Below, in pieces: positions 40,965 through 55,335 of a DNA stretch of 64,000 nucleotides. Source of the DNA: Hypoxylon rubiginosum (Eukaryota > Ascomycota > Sordariomycetes > Xylariales > Hypoxylaceae); contig CADCXA010000065.1 in the NCBI GenBank assembly GCA_902806565.1, positions 1-64,000 on the forward strand, read 5' to 3'. The translations under genes were made by a program, and so were the position numbers. Every line of letters begins with the position of its first letter. The stretch's first letter is position 1. The notes beneath the pieces are model-generated. The model did no database searches and was not told the origin of the DNA. It worked only from the letters and a program-made list of their open reading frames with translations.

Positions 40965-43132
40965 TCAGTCTTTATCTAACCGTACTGCTGGGCTACTTTG
41001 CACAAAGTTCAAATCCACCTTATGGCCTAGCAACTCACGAATATTTGAGATGCCATATTTAATCATAGTTGGTCGTTCTAGTGACAAGCCCCAGCCGTAT
41101 ACACGCATGTCCTTGCTGATATAATGTTAGGAGTCGCTTGGACAGTTTCGCATAGATTAACGACAGTGGTAGTGGAGTTAAGAGAAGTACTTACGGAAAT
41201 CCCATGGATTCGAGCATCTCAGGGCGGAACATCCCACTGTTGCCGATTTCTATCAGCTTACCGAGGCCCTTATCTATAGGAATTGGTTAGAGTTATTTTA
41301 AAATATAGCCAATCCTGGCCTTAGTCTCAACGAATATCATTGTCGTGGTGGAAAGCCTCTGGGATGATATGCCAGAATTAAGAATAAACTCACGATAGGA
41401 AAAGATCTCCATGCTTGGTTCGGTATCTAGTGATGGTTAGAACTGTCAACTAATATAAATGAAAACATACAGATGCCCTGGAAATTAATCCACAAGGTTG
41501 GGGGACAGTTGCATGAATTCGACGAGTAAAAAGGATAGAGACGTACATGGGTTATAGGCTGGCTTATACTTGAGGTCCGTTATGCCCATTTTGCCAAAGA
41601 AAATATCCATGAACTAAAACCAGTTAGCTGTGACTTCTGTTGAATATAATCTGCATCGTCGCGGGGAAGCACCTACTTCCATAAGACCACCAAGAGTCAG
41701 GTTCGTATCAGCAATAACACCCTCGACCTGGTGGAATTCAGCAAGATGAGTTGCATCAACACTTTCGTTACGAAACACTCGGTCGATGGAGAAGTAGCGG
41801 GCCGGTGGTATGTAGCCGTCCGGGCCTCTCTTCGCCGCTAGCTTATGTAGCATGTTTGCACTGATAGCCGTCGTGTGAGTCCGGAGCACCAACCGCAGCG
41901 ACTCGTCCCCTGACCAAGGATACCGGTACCCGATCGAGCCATACTTGCCATCCTTGTCAAACACATAAAATTAGCATCATCATGGCTAGACATAATACCA
42001 AGAAGAAGGGGAGAATATATGAATCTATACCTGGTGGACCGCTTTCACGTTATCCCAATATACCGCGTAGTCCTTCGTGTCTTCGGACGAGGTTGCTCTC
42101 GGTACATCAGCAGATTCAGGGTCCGAAATGTAGAAGGTGTCTTGTAGGTCACGGGCAGGGTGCTGTTGCGGTACAAAAAGGACGTCAAAATTCCAGAAAC
42201 CGGACTCGACGAATCTGGAACAGGATTAGATGTCAGTTAAAATATACATTATATATGCGCGTGTGTATGTCGATAAGAACAGCATACTTATCCGTTGGCA
42301 TCTCCTCGAAGCCCATCTCGAAGAAGATCTGTCTGAACTCAGCGCGCACCTTGTTGAGCGGATGCAGAGCACCTGCTCGCTGGTCGGCTCCTGAAGCCTT
42401 GAAATTGTAGGGTTTGAAGGTGGCTGTCTTCCAGGAACCGGTGGCGATCATGTCGGCAGTTAAGTCGGTCGCTTCCTCGGGGATCTTGAGAGCGAACTTG
42501 GGACCTTTATGAATTCTGAAGCTGATGATCTTTTGCATGCGAACTAGTTTTCGCTTCCTTAGATCGGTAAGTAGCTTCGCATCAGGGTATGTCCGTGTCT
42601 CCTTAATCGTTTGCATCTGCTCCTTGGTAACATCTCGTATGGAGTCTACCGTGGCCTTGAATTTACCGTCTGCGGAGACGCTCATTGGTTAGTCCAAACT
42701 GCGCTACGCCGACCATATCAGCAAGAAAGCATGGTGGTGGTGATGCGCACCTTTGGTCTTGGATATCCATTTCTCTTTGAAAGCCTTCCCCTGACCGATC
42801 TTGACGACGCTCTTGTCACCAATGGTCTTCTCCAGGTCTTGCACGGTAAGGCCATCGACAGCAGAGCGCAAGGCGTCGAACACGCGGGCCTCGTGGCTAC
42901 CACTAGCAGCAATCTGCTCGCCTTCAGGTTCTAAGATGGCCTCTTCCCGTTCGATGGTGTCATAAGTGACCATTTCCCGCGAGCCTAGTCGATCCAATGC
43001 TGCCTTTACTTCAACAAAACCAGCGGCCGGGAAGGCTTCGGCAGAGAGGAGTGGAGAGGATTTGTCGAGAGATTGGAGGATGTGGGTAGCGAGATCCCCC
43101 GATGAAGGGGAACCGGCTGTTGAGGACGCCAT
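40965..43132 (-). CDS. FRS2: Phenylalanyl-tRNA synthetase alpha subunit (cytosolic)
   Basis: This subunit charges tRNA-Phe with phenylalanine as part of the cytosolic alpha2-beta2 enzyme. Splicing eight exons (43132-42751, 42669-42288, 42214-42031, 41952-41677, 41613-41547, 41426-41394, 41273-41195, 41115-40965) gives an intact 517-aa protein, normal for the family. All seven introns are GT-AG. Class II motif 2 is [10 protein letters not shown] (370-379), followed by [11 protein letters not shown]. Motif 3 is [15 protein letters not shown] (475-489). [12 protein letters not shown] and [11 protein letters not shown] are also family signatures. The N-terminal third is the eukaryote-type extension. 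The start is the ATG at 43132; an upstream in-frame TTG is not used. The gene is the first one next to the AT island yet shows no RIP damage. It is divergent from URA7. Confidence 0.96.
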
Positions 43133-43718
43133 GCTCAATCAAGCGAGATTACTTGTATCGCATGCGTTGATGTGGTATGGGAAAGGAGAAAGTTGGGGAA
43201 AAAAAGTCGACGCCGCGATGCTTGTGGGAGCTTTTTGAGTCACAGCAGCCACGCTTAATACAATTTGATATTGATATTGAATTGAATTGGGCATCTTCCG
43301 AATTATACTGGTACTACCTATGTAAGCCCCTCCCCCTCCCCCCCACCTACCCACCACGAGGAAAACAAGGGTCTCTATGCCCCACCATCAAGCTAAGGGC
43401 ACTTTTCTCTTCACCGCCTTCCTAAGAAAGCTGGATAATAATTAATTTTCGGACAAATGAGGGGCATTGAGTCAAATGCAGTACCTAGGTACGAGCTAGG
43501 TAATGTGTATACAGGCCTTTTTTTTTTTTTGCTGGTTTTTTCTGCCATCTTCAGCTTGTCTAGCTGCCAACTCCTGGTAAACTTTGTTTTATATTCCAGC
43601 ACCGTTCTTGCAGAATTGACATCGAGCTTCTTTTTATCCTTCCCCGCTACACTTTATTAATTTACAACATCTCTTCCGGGGAAGGAACTTATTGTGCGCG
43701 AAGGCTTGTATTGCCAGG
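43133..43718. promoter_or_regulatory. FRS2-URA7 divergent promoter region
   Basis: This 586-bp region lies between two divergent start codons. It contains a C-rich CCCCTCCCCCCCACC tract near 43327-43341, a TACCTAGGTA palindrome at 43482-43491 and a long T-run near 43518-43530 on the URA7 side. No TATA box can be assigned with confidence. Confidence 0.6.
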
Positions 43719-46554
<2,836 letters not shown>

Positions 46555-47077
46555 TGGGACAGAGACGGGAGCATCGCTTCTTCGGGTAGTCGACAGCTTA
46601 CGTCGCCACGTATTTGAAAACGGGAGTTGCTAGACATAATAATTAAATCGGATTAGGTAGTGAATCAAAAGCTGGCGTACTTTCTTCCAAGACTTGTCCT
46701 TGAGCTACGGGATTGAAGGCAATAAGCAGTTTCAAGTGTTGCCGGCATGAATGCATGCCATTGTATCGTCAAAGATAGTATGTCAGAGGATAATCAACAG
46801 GGAAAGGGGGGGACTTATGTAGGTACCTTAGTAGTCGATAATTCAATCTGACTTAATTAATCTGATTTATGACATATTTATGTACTTCAAGTTGCATATA
46901 TGATGTCTAAAGCTTGGTAAGTGCATGCTTTATCGATTAAGCACTCCACACCCCGCCTAAAACCCATACATTCTGACTTTCTACTTCGTGCCTTTGTTTG
47001 ATGACGGAACAACATTGCAGCTATCTCTACCTAAGATTCGCTGGCTGGCCGTTTCATGACCGACAACTAGATGTACA
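46555..47077. other. URA7 3' flank and GIM5 promoter
   Basis: This 523-bp intergenic stretch has no gene. It contains a GTAGGTACCTTAG motif near 46820 related to the TACCTAGGTA family, and an AT-rich section near 46850-46900. Confidence 0.5.
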
Positions 47078-47838
47078 ATGGCTAGCGGTAATAATGAAAG
47101 TAGTATGAACGTTCTCCGAGGCTCATATCTTGACATCTACTCTTAGACCCGCTAACCGTGGCTGGACAGTCAACCTGGACAGCCTGAGCGCTCAGCAACT
47201 GACCCAGGTCAAGAAGCAACTCGACGAGGAACTCGAGCATCTCACATCCTCTTTTGCTCAGCTTCACGCTGCACAGTCCAAGTTTCGAGAATGCCTGCGC
47301 TGTATACAGGACAAAAACAAGTCATCGGCACTTCGGGGTATGTCCCTAGCTCTCTCTACTCCTCTTTGGCTCTATATTTGACTCTATACGAGGCCGAATT
47401 CGTAATCTAAGAAGCAACAGAGAATAGCTCGATCCTCGTACCGCTCACTAATTCCCTCTACGTGCGTGGGACACTCTCGAACGCCTCCCATGTCGTTGTT
47501 GACATTGGCACTGGCTTCTACGTCGAAAAGGTAATATTTACACATCACACGAGACATGTGCACAGTACCGTATATATTAATACTAATCCGGCGATATAGG
47601 AGGTCAAGTCGGCTGCAGACTTCTACGAGAATAAAGTCGGCGAAGTGGGAGCAAGCATCAAGGATCTCGAAGCAATCGTGCAGGGTAAAACCAGCAACGT
47701 CCGCGTTGTTGAGGAAGGTATTTATTTGTCCTCGATGAGTATTTCCCAGCGATAGCGGCTGACAGAGCGTGTTTGCTTCTTTATTTAGTTCTTAGGCAGA
47801 AGATGGTCAGCGGAACTCAACAGACGCCGCAGTCCTAG
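47078..47838 (+). CDS. GIM5: Prefoldin subunit 5 (alpha class)
   Basis: Prefoldin is a cytosolic hexamer that hands unfolded actin and tubulin to the CCT chaperonin; this is one of its two alpha-class subunits. The model has five exons (47078-47102, 47170-47337, 47421-47530, 47600-47717, 47789-47838) and gives 156 aa, typical length. Visible features are the N-terminal coiled coil (LTQVKKQLDEELEHLTSSF), the beta-hairpin core (ILVPLTNSLYVRGTL..VVVDIGTGFYVEK) and the C-terminal helix. The core assignment is firm. Two junctions are uncertain. Several 5' splice sites for the first intron all keep frame and change only the first 3-9 residues. The exon 3 acceptor could be 9 bp earlier, after CTAAG, instead of at 47420. 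It converges with the gene at 47972. Confidence 0.9.
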
Positions 47839-47971
47839 AAACTGCCTGAGTTCGCGTCCGTCTTGACGTGGCTGTTAGTTTACCTAGGTATGTACCTACA
47901 TGTAGGTAGTTAGAATACCCTAATACTGAGTGAGTTGAGACCCAGTGGGTAACCCTTACCTATCCTCTCGC
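47839..47971. promoter_or_regulatory. Convergent intergenic spacer with two palindromes
   Basis: A 133-bp spacer between two 3' ends contains TACCTAGGTA (47881-47890) and, 2 bp later, TACCTACATGTAGGTA (47893-47908). Both are perfect palindromes able to form hairpins. A role in 3'-end formation is possible but not shown. Confidence 0.5.
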
Positions 47972-49891
47972 CTAGAAAACCCGATCAACAGTCTCTTGAA
48001 CATCCCGCATCACTTGTAGGAACTTGCCAACCCTGTCGGTACCGCTAGCTGTGACGTTTCCATCTTCTTCCGCAAGGAGAAACTGCAACTCGTCGCCCCA
48101 GATGTTCCCAGCTGCGTCCTCCTCCATGTCCCAGTATTCTCCAAACACGCTCATGCCGACGTCAACTGTTGGTCGCCCCCTCTGTATCGCATCCACGCCA
48201 TCCCACCGATGGTTGATTGCGATCTGTACGACATATGGCGTGGATTTCCATCTAAAGTTATAGACAGTCTTCATAGCGGCATCCTTCAGTTTGGCTGCTA
48301 CTGATTTGTAGCCCCTGTCGGTATTGGGCTGCAGACGTGGGTAGATGTCGAGATCGTGAGGCCCTTCTGAAGCGCTCAGGTCAAACTCGAGCGATCTCAA
48401 GTATTTGACCACATCTGGGAAAGTCTTTCCGCTCTTCTCCTCATTAACAGCCTCGAATTTCCAGTCGAGCTTTCTAACGGCATTGTCAGATCATGTATAC
48501 AAGATGAGCCGCTGCCTGATAATATACTTACTTTCCAACACTCAAGTTAACGATATCGAGCTCTGGAAAGCTGGCATTGGCATCACAGGTTATCACTCGA
48601 TAGGGGTGAAAGACAACCGTACCCTTCGCGCCTGGACCTTTTGTCGCCTTGCTAGTTCTGCTCTTGAGTGGCGTGTAGAACTTTGCTCGTTGAGAGTGTA
48701 CCTCAAAGGTATATTCGGGCAAGACATCTGTTGCCAATATGGATTGGCCGTTGGTGGGTTGGAAGAGGCCAGTGGTATCGTTTCTGGCGAAGTCTAGAAC
48801 CCTCTGGGCCAGGGTCTCGTCGCCAATCCTACTTGGCAGTTAGTTGTGCACAGCCGCGCCCCTGTCAGGATCCCCTTAGGTGCTAACCTGGTCTTCAACC
48901 ATCCGGAAGCACGAGGATGCTCAACCATGGCGTGGAAGTCGCCGTATTCGTAGACCTCTTTGCCAGAATGATATGTTCGCAACATATAGTGGCCTAGATG
49001 AGCTCTAAGCGTCAACGATAGTGGAAGACGACCCGCCATCTTCAGTCCTTTGTATACGCATTCATTCAGGCGCTTTGTATAGTCCTGAAATTCTTCGGGG
49101 AGTTTCGAGTTTGTGAAGTTATTGTTTCTTAGCTGGAGCCTAGGGCGCCCGCCATTGGTCAATGAGTCGATCTCCAAAAGGATGCTGAAATCCTTTTTGT
49201 CAACTCCGATAGGCGGCTCCTGGAAAATGCTTGGTCTTCCGGTGGGGTTGTCTGAGATCAGGTCTTCGGCCACAGAGCGTGCTGCGTGAAGGAGCTCCGT
49301 GATGTTCTTGGCCGGTGCGATAATCCTCACGTAGGAACCTCCATTGGTCTGTCGAAATTCAACGCTGCCGTCATCGCTACTTGCTCGAGCCAGCTCTTTG
49401 TACACAACATCAGCCACTCCAGCAGCCGTTTCTGCTGTGTGTGAGATGATAAAGTTGGCCTAGGAGGGAAAGGAGTTATGTTAGCAGTCAAATATTATTT
49501 GGGAATGGTCCTGATCATGGGGACATCATACCTGAGCTTGCCGACTACTATAAGGGTTGCTGCTTCGTGTACTGTTTGGAAGGTTACGTAGGATAACGCT
49601 AGGAGGCGGTCCCGGATACGCGAGAGGAGCAGGAGTAAATTGGGTACCAGCTTTGGTACATATTGCCTGTGTATTGGAGCTTGCGACATGCATCGGCTGA
49701 TAGCCTGTCTGGTGAGTATCACCAATTATGCCGTTGCCTGCCGACTTGGTAAATGAGCTACCAGGCTCATTGAATGTATCGAGGAAGTTTAGGGAGGCAG
49801 ACAGGTCGTCAGCGTTAGTACTCAGTGCAGGGTGATCTTGTGATGTAGCTTGGTCATTGTCTGATATATCTAGAAGATCGATGGGCGACAT
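47972..49891 (-). CDS. Conserved-looking fungal protein of unknown function
   Basis: I do not recognise this 576-aa protein. Four exons (49891-49532, 49459-48888, 48828-48532, 48473-47972) join in frame with GT-AG introns and CTAAC-type branch points, so it is a real gene. Residues 1-115 are Ser/Asn/Pro-rich and probably disordered. From about 120 the protein looks globular, with a segment VRIIAPAKNITELLHAA, a segment LSLTLRAHLGHYMLRTY, a segment HPRASGWLKTRIGD and later VYNFRWKSTPYVVQIAI. Exon-long conservation of aromatic and charged patterns suggests a folded domain that fungal databases may list as a DUF. There is no signal peptide or membrane helix. It shares an 864-bp divergent promoter with ORC1. 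Confidence 0.8.
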
Positions 49892-50755
49892 GGCATTACT
49901 TGCACGGTGGCCGTAACTAGACGGCGAAGAATCGCTTCTTGTTTTCTTTGGTTAGCATATGGCTCATCAAACGTGGTCACGATGGGAGAAGGGGGAAGGA
50001 GAAAAGGGAAAGATGGGAGAGAGGCATACAGGTCGATTAACTTGTCCATTGCTATTGCTATAGTCAACAGGACAAGCCTTAGTAAATACGTGAATATGAG
50101 GAAATACGTGAATACTGAAGGTGAGCTGCGATGGTCAAGTAGTGGCCAAGGCTAAAGGAATATCCCCAGGCATGTTTTGTGTTTTGAAAAGAGAAAATAG
50201 GTTGATTGCGGTTGCTATGGTGCCGCTGATTCCGGTAACTGGCCATGAAAAGCGGAATAACTGGTACATACCTACCTAGGTACTTTACTTTCCTTGCCTG
50301 TCTTGTGTGCCTGCCTTCCACATATGAATCGTATGCACATGCTCAAATACCTCCATCCATCCATAGAGTCGTTCTTTCTAAGGCGGATAATTGCATATAT
50401 GCATATATATGCATTCAATAGGTATGAGGTGGTACGAAAAAGTGGCATATTGTTACTAATGTGATCACGTGAACTCGCGAATTCCAACCTCGCGTTATGA
50501 CCACGTGAAACCTGCCTTATCACATAGGTACCTAGGTAGGTAGAAATAAATCTCCTTACTCCTACCCTGTCTATCACTTGCTAATGACTTCTTGGAATAA
50601 AGGTTGAAATTTTTTTTTTTTCGTTCAAGAGAGCAACAGGACCAGAGTGGGATCATAGCTTTCACAACAACAACATCAGAGTCCGAACACACATAACCTT
50701 TCGATCTCAAATTTGATTAGTTATTTTCCCTATTACATCACTCAACACATTCTAG
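49892..50755. promoter_or_regulatory. Divergent promoter region upstream of ORC1 and the unknown gene
   Basis: This 864-bp region holds no supported gene. It includes two TACCTAGGTA palindromes (50273-50282 and 50529-50538), two CACGTG boxes (listed separately), GCATATATATGCAT near 50403-50416 and a T-run near 50611-50622. Short open frames here look fortuitous. Confidence 0.6.
50465..50507. promoter_or_regulatory. Paired CACGTG boxes upstream of ORC1
   Basis: TCACGTGA lies at 50465-50472 and CCACGTGA at 50501-50508, 36 bp apart and about 250-290 bp before the ORC1 start codon. CACGTG is the core site of bHLH factors such as Cbf1. Function here is inferred from sequence only. Confidence 0.45.
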
Positions 50756-53073
50756 ATGGGCCGCCGCTCTTCAACCTCCGCTACCGGGGTTGCTAGAGAT
50801 GACTCCGACGATGAGCTCGGAAATGATGACCACCCATGGGAGTGGATTTACCGACCGAATCCGACTTCTGAATTGGCCATCAAGAGAAAGAGGGGTGTCC
50901 AGCATGAGATCATCGGCGCCCGCATGGGTAGCTTCGATTGCTACATTGGTGATTGTGTTCTCTTGAAGGCAGAGGGCTCTAATGAGGCGTGGGTTGCTAT
51001 AGTCTCCGAATTTCGTGAAGCTGACGAGGACGGTGACAAGGCCGCCAGCTTTCTGTGGTTTTCTACCGAAAAGGAGATTAGGAACGGTGATCGGAAGAGA
51101 TCCGACTTCCTTCCGGTTTGTCCTTGATATGCCAGAGACAACCTAGTCAGATATGCTAATCGACTCGAGCTTAGAACGAATTGTATATCACTCCTTCTTC
51201 TGATGTCAATCCACTAGCATCTATCAACGGCAAAGCTGTTGTCATGTCCGAGAAGAAGTTTCTCCAGCAGTACCCCAACGGTAAGATCCCTCGTAGCTCA
51301 CCAGGCTACAACAAGACATTCATCTGCAGGAGAGGGTGTAATACGAGAACCTTAACATACACCGAAGAGTTTTTATGGGAGGATGTCTACTCCGGCAGGG
51401 AAGATGATATAGCCGATCTGCTGGAGCTGGTGCGGAGCGGAACGAAGTCAACAAGACGGCGGCGTAACCGTGATGACCTTGTCCTTGAAGCCGAATACGC
51501 CGCCATTCACCAGGAGCGAGACGATGACTACCCCTCCGACGATGGTGTGCCTCGAACAGTAGCCACGCCGAGGAAGAAACAGAAGACCATCCGGGTCGTC
51601 ACACCTTCGAATCGTAGGTAAGTACATTACCCGCCCCTCTGCTGTAAGCCCCAAAGCCATGATTCAGTAGCACTAAGTTCGATCCCTAGAGTTGTAGTGA
51701 AGAAGGCGTTAGAATTCACGCCGCTTGCTACCCGCATACTTTCTCCGAGCCATCACCAGTCTTCTCCCTTTCAAATCGCAAGGGCACAGCTACATGTTGC
51801 ATCGGTGCCGGCTAGCTTACCTTGCCGCGAGTCCGAGTTTTCCTTGGTGTATTCGCATCTCGAGGCCGCCATCACCGACGGATCCGGCGCATGCATCTAC
51901 ATATCCGGTACCCCAGGTACCGGGAAGACGGCTACCGTGCGAGAGGTGGTATCGAAACTGGACGAGGCAGTGCGGTCCGATGAGCTGGATGACTTCATCT
52001 TCGTGGAAATCAACGGCATGAAGATAACCGATCCACACCAGTCCTACTCTTTACTCTGGGAAGCCTTGAGAGGGCAACGGGTTAGCCCAAGCCAGGCGCT
52101 GGATCTTTTGGAGCGCGAGTTTAATAACCCCAGCCCCCGCCGTGTCCCGTGTGTCGTCCTAATGGATGAGCTCGACCAACTCGTCACCAAGAACCAGAGC
52201 GTCATGTATAACTTTTTCAACTGGCCCGGCCTGAGGCACTCTCGACTCATCGTGTTAGCCGTTGCCAACACGATGGACCTGCCAGAGAGAACGCTCAGTA
52301 ACAAGATCAGCAGTCGGCTAGGCCTGACACGCATCACCTTCCCCGGCTACAATCACGAACAACTCATGAAGATCATCCAGTCGCGACTGGAGGGGGTACC
52401 GGGGAACATCGTCGAACCAGATGCCGTCCAATTTGCCAGCCGCAAGGTCGCCGCTGTAAGCGGGGACGCACGACGGGCTCTCGACATTTGCCGGCGAGCG
52501 GTAGAACTAGCCGAAGCAGACGTCAAGGCGTCTGATCCTGATCCGGGGACCCCTAGCAAGAGGGCCAAAGCGAAGACAGGAGAAGCAGACAGGACGAAAA
52601 ACTCTAGAGGTAAGGTTACAATAGCGACAGTGAAGCGAGCGATAAACGAAGCGACAACGAGCCCATTACAGCAATACTTGCGTGCCCTCCCATTCGCTTC
52701 CAAACTAGTGCTAGCGTCGCTACTTGTGAGGAACGAGCGAACTGGTCTACCGGATAGTACGTACGGTGATATAATGGAGGAGATGAACCGGGCCCTCGTA
52801 TTAGACGCAGGCAGCCGCCGCGTCAGCTTGCTCAAGGGCACGGGGGACAGAAGCTCTAGTGTGGACGCGACCGCGCGAAGGGGACAACCCAGGCTTGCTA
52901 GACCGGCAGGGATTAGTGCCGCCGCCGTCGAACTGACAGGCGCCGGGGTTATCATTCTAGAAGGTCAACGAGCGGAGCGGCCAAGTAAGATCAGGCTTGC
53001 CGTGGGTGATGAAGAGATCAAGCTTGCATTCCGAGATGACCCTGAGATTAGGGCGTTGGGTATAGCATTCTAG
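50756..53073 (+). CDS. ORC1: Origin recognition complex subunit 1
   Basis: This is the largest ORC subunit. It binds replication origins in the nucleus and loads the MCM helicase with Cdc6. Three exons (50756-51115, 51175-51617, 51690-53073) give 728 aa. A BAH domain spans roughly residues 45-190 (EWIYRPNP..FDCYIGDCVLLKAEG..WVAIVSEF). An acidic and basic linker follows (RRRRNRDD..RKKQKTIRV). The AAA+ domain has Walker A GTPGTGKT (341-348), Walker B VVLMDELDQ (423-431), sensor 1 AVANTMD with Asn461, and sensor 2 GDARRALD (526-533). A winged-helix region ends the protein. Walker B in full rules out a Cdc6-like fragment. The BAH domain separates it from Cdc6. It converges on PRP46 with a 145-bp gap. 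Confidence 0.95.
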
Positions 53074-53218
53074 TATATACATGTCAATGAATCGAGTATT
53101 CCTAGTAATCGGAACCCCTTCTTGCTGTTCACATCCTTTCCCATTCCTCTCCCCCCTTTTTTTCTTTTCGAAATTTTTCTTTAATAGATTACAACTACTA
53201 CGCAACCGTAAACCTCCT
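53074..53218. other. ORC1-PRP46 convergent spacer
   Basis: A 145-bp spacer between two stop codons contains a C/T-rich run with TTTTTTTCTTTTCG. The two 3' UTRs very probably overlap. Confidence 0.5.
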
Positions 53219-54670
53219 CTAAAATTTCCGTCTTCCTAAAGTAGGTTTCCACTCAAGCGGGTGCGTTTCGGGCGTCGCCTTATCGTCTTGTTTCCATATC
53301 TTGATTGTCTTGTCCGCCTCACCAACAATTAAGCGCATACCCGTGCGGTCGAAGGTAGAACTCATGATGCCAGCCTCGGCGTCTAAAGATCCCGGCTGTG
53401 CAATAGAATCAAGGGCTTGGAACCTGTGTCCAGATTTCCAGTCCCAGAAGCTCATAGACCCGTTGTCTCCGCCGGAAAATAGGACGTCCTCGTTGGCGGC
53501 CAGAGAGTTGATGATGGCGTTGTGGCCTTCAAAGTTGCCCATGAAGGCACCCTCGGGACATTTCCACTGCTTGATGCTCCCTGTGCTCCCCGTAGCGAAG
53601 GTGAACTCGGTAGGATGTAGAGCGAGAGCCCGGACGCCCTTCTTGTGGTGGGTAAGAACGCCCATGGTCTTGCCGGCGGCAAGATCCCATAACCGCACGG
53701 TCGAGTCCAGCGAGGCGCTGATGACTTGCGGGTCGGCTTCTTGGCACTTGACGTCGGCTATCGTCCCCTTGTGGCCGGACAAGACGTGGATATTGCTGCG
53801 CGTCCGCATATCCCAGACTCTAGCAACGCCGTCCCGGCCGCCCGTGACGAGAACATCCAGCGTGGGATGAAGCGACAATGTATAGACTCCGCTCAGGTGG
53901 CCGTGATAATGCCTGATGACCTTGTTTGTCTCCAAGTCCCAGCACTTGACCATCTTGTCCTCGCCGCAGGAAAAGAGATAGGGGTGTCGGGGAGACACGG
54001 CAAGGCCGCGCACGGTGGAAATGTGGCCGGTCAGTGTCAGCCTAAGGTTCCCGGTTGCCAGGTCCCAGATCTTGATAGTTCGATCGCCAGCGCCGCTAGC
54101 AAACCACTGGTTGTGTGGCTCGACGGCAAGGCTTCGGACCCAGCCGAGATGGCCGGAGATGACTCTCATAAGCTTCCAAGGTGGATGCCAATCGGGTTTG
54201 ACTTGATGCGTCGCTCCAGCTCGGGCAGTGCTGAGAGCCTGGGACGTCGGGATGTTGGGTTGTGAGGCGGCTGGAGGCTTGCGTATTTGGACTAGAGCAT
54301 TGGAGCCTGGTTGGGGGGCGCCTGTGTTTGTGTTGAGGGAGGTCGAGGGGATTCCTTCAATCAGCTTCTGCGCCTTCTGGTCTTGGGGCGCGGCGGGAGG
54401 GTCATTCGTAGCAGGTTTCTTGCCCTTCTTTCTAGCGCTCATGGCGCTTGCTTGCTTCTGGGCGAGGGCAGGAGGTAATTCGCGGACATGCTGATATTCG
54501 GCGTGGAGACGTATAGATAGAGCGTCCTTCTCGCGCTGCAGCTCGGTCGCGTCCGTAGTTAGCTTCAGCCTTTTTCGCGCCGACTCGCCAGACGAGTCCG
54601 CAAATAGCGATTTTGAACGTCGAGCATTCTGTAACACGAGATCTTTCAGATCCGGTTGGATGACATCCAT
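53219..54670 (-). CDS. PRP46: Pre-mRNA splicing WD40 protein Prp46/PLRG1
   Basis: This is a core member of the Prp19-associated (NTC) complex, needed for spliceosome activation in the nucleus. It is a single 1452-bp exon encoding 483 aa. Residues 1-160 are a low-complexity N-terminal region with a basic patch (SARKKGKK). Seven WD40 repeats follow from about 166 to 459; clear repeat ends include TIKIWDL, MVKCWDL, VARVWDM, TVRLWDL, SIKQWKC, SMSFWDW and TIKIWKQ. The first repeat, [16 protein letters not shown], is the characteristic PRP46/PLRG1 sequence and separates it from other WD40 proteins. The start is the first in-frame ATG (54670, context ATAATGG). The TTG-led extension upstream is not used. 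It is the only intronless gene of the ten. Confidence 0.95.
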   Translation of the reverse strand: MDVIQPDLKDLVLQNARRSKSLFADSSGESARKRLKLTTDATELQREKDALSIRLHAEYQHVRELPPALAQKQASAMSARKKGKKPATNDPPAAPQDQKAQKLIEGIPSTSLNTNTGAPQPGSNALVQIRKPPAASQPNIPTSQALSTARAGATHQVKPDWHPPWKLMRVISGHLGWVRSLAVEPHNQWFASGAGDRTIKIWDLATGNLRLTLTGHISTVRGLAVSPRHPYLFSCGEDKMVKCWDLETNKVIRHYHGHLSGVYTLSLHPTLDVLVTGGRDGVARVWDMRTRSNIHVLSGHKGTIADVKCQEADPQVISASLDSTVRLWDLAAGKTMGVLTHHKKGVRALALHPTEFTFATGSTGSIKQWKCPEGAFMGNFEGHNAIINSLAANEDVLFSGGDNGSMSFWDWKSGHRFQALDSIAQPGSLDAEAGIMSSTFDRTGMRLIVGEADKTIKIWKQDDKATPETHPLEWKPTLGRRKF

Positions 54671-55335
54671 TATGGCGACGACGAAGTGTGCGGGATTGAG
54701 AAATGGGATGCAAGTCGTCGCAATAGAGAGAGGTTTGGTTTTTTTTTTATGTGGCGGATGTCTCGAAGACGAGAAGTGGAAAGACCTTAAGAATTTTGGT
54801 ACCAAGTATATAATTGCATTAACGATAATGTTAAGCTGACTTACTACATAGTTGCATATGATACCAATCTAATCGCCTTCTTTAATGCATGTATTCTTTA
54901 TATATGAAACCAAAGGTACCTTATGTAATTGCAATCCATCAGGTATGTGCATACCTAATGAACTGACGCAGGCAGACCATAAATTAAGCAACATTTAAGT
55001 GACGTTAGATAGTTGCCGACAACTTAAGCTACCTCTTTAATAACAAGGCATCCAATACTTCCAATCAATAGAAGACGGTATTTTCTCTTTTCTACTCGCC
55101 TGACCAAACTTGTTTGATTTCCCATCCCCTGCAAGCTACCTACATACTACGAATACATACTGTACCAATACCACCTCTCTACCCTTGGCTCTCTCGGTCC
55201 AGGTATCTACATGTACGTAACCAAGTGGCTCAAATACAATGCACATGTCACTTATATGAAGAAGTTCAAGAACCGCACAAATCCGGAGGGTGTCGAATAT
55301 AATTTACACCCCATCGTCTAGACGGAATATACGGA
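54671..55335. promoter_or_regulatory. PRP46-NAS6 divergent promoter region
   Basis: The 665-bp region has no gene. It contains GGTACCAAG and AAGGTACCTTATG motifs, a TATATATGAAA sequence near 54898, and a C/T-rich stretch just before the NAS6 start. Confidence 0.5.

Noticed and set aside
41394..41426. Possible homopolymer frameshift in the 33-nt exon of FRS2
   Set aside because: A careful recount of the T-run gives the family sequence [10 protein letters not shown] in frame, so the gene is intact.
43139..43660. Open frames between FRS2 and URA7
   Set aside because: They lie in the shared promoter, overlap C-rich and T-rich tracts and show no family features.
53301..54265. Long plus-strand frames across PRP46
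   Set aside because: They are antisense shadows of the WD40 coding sequence.
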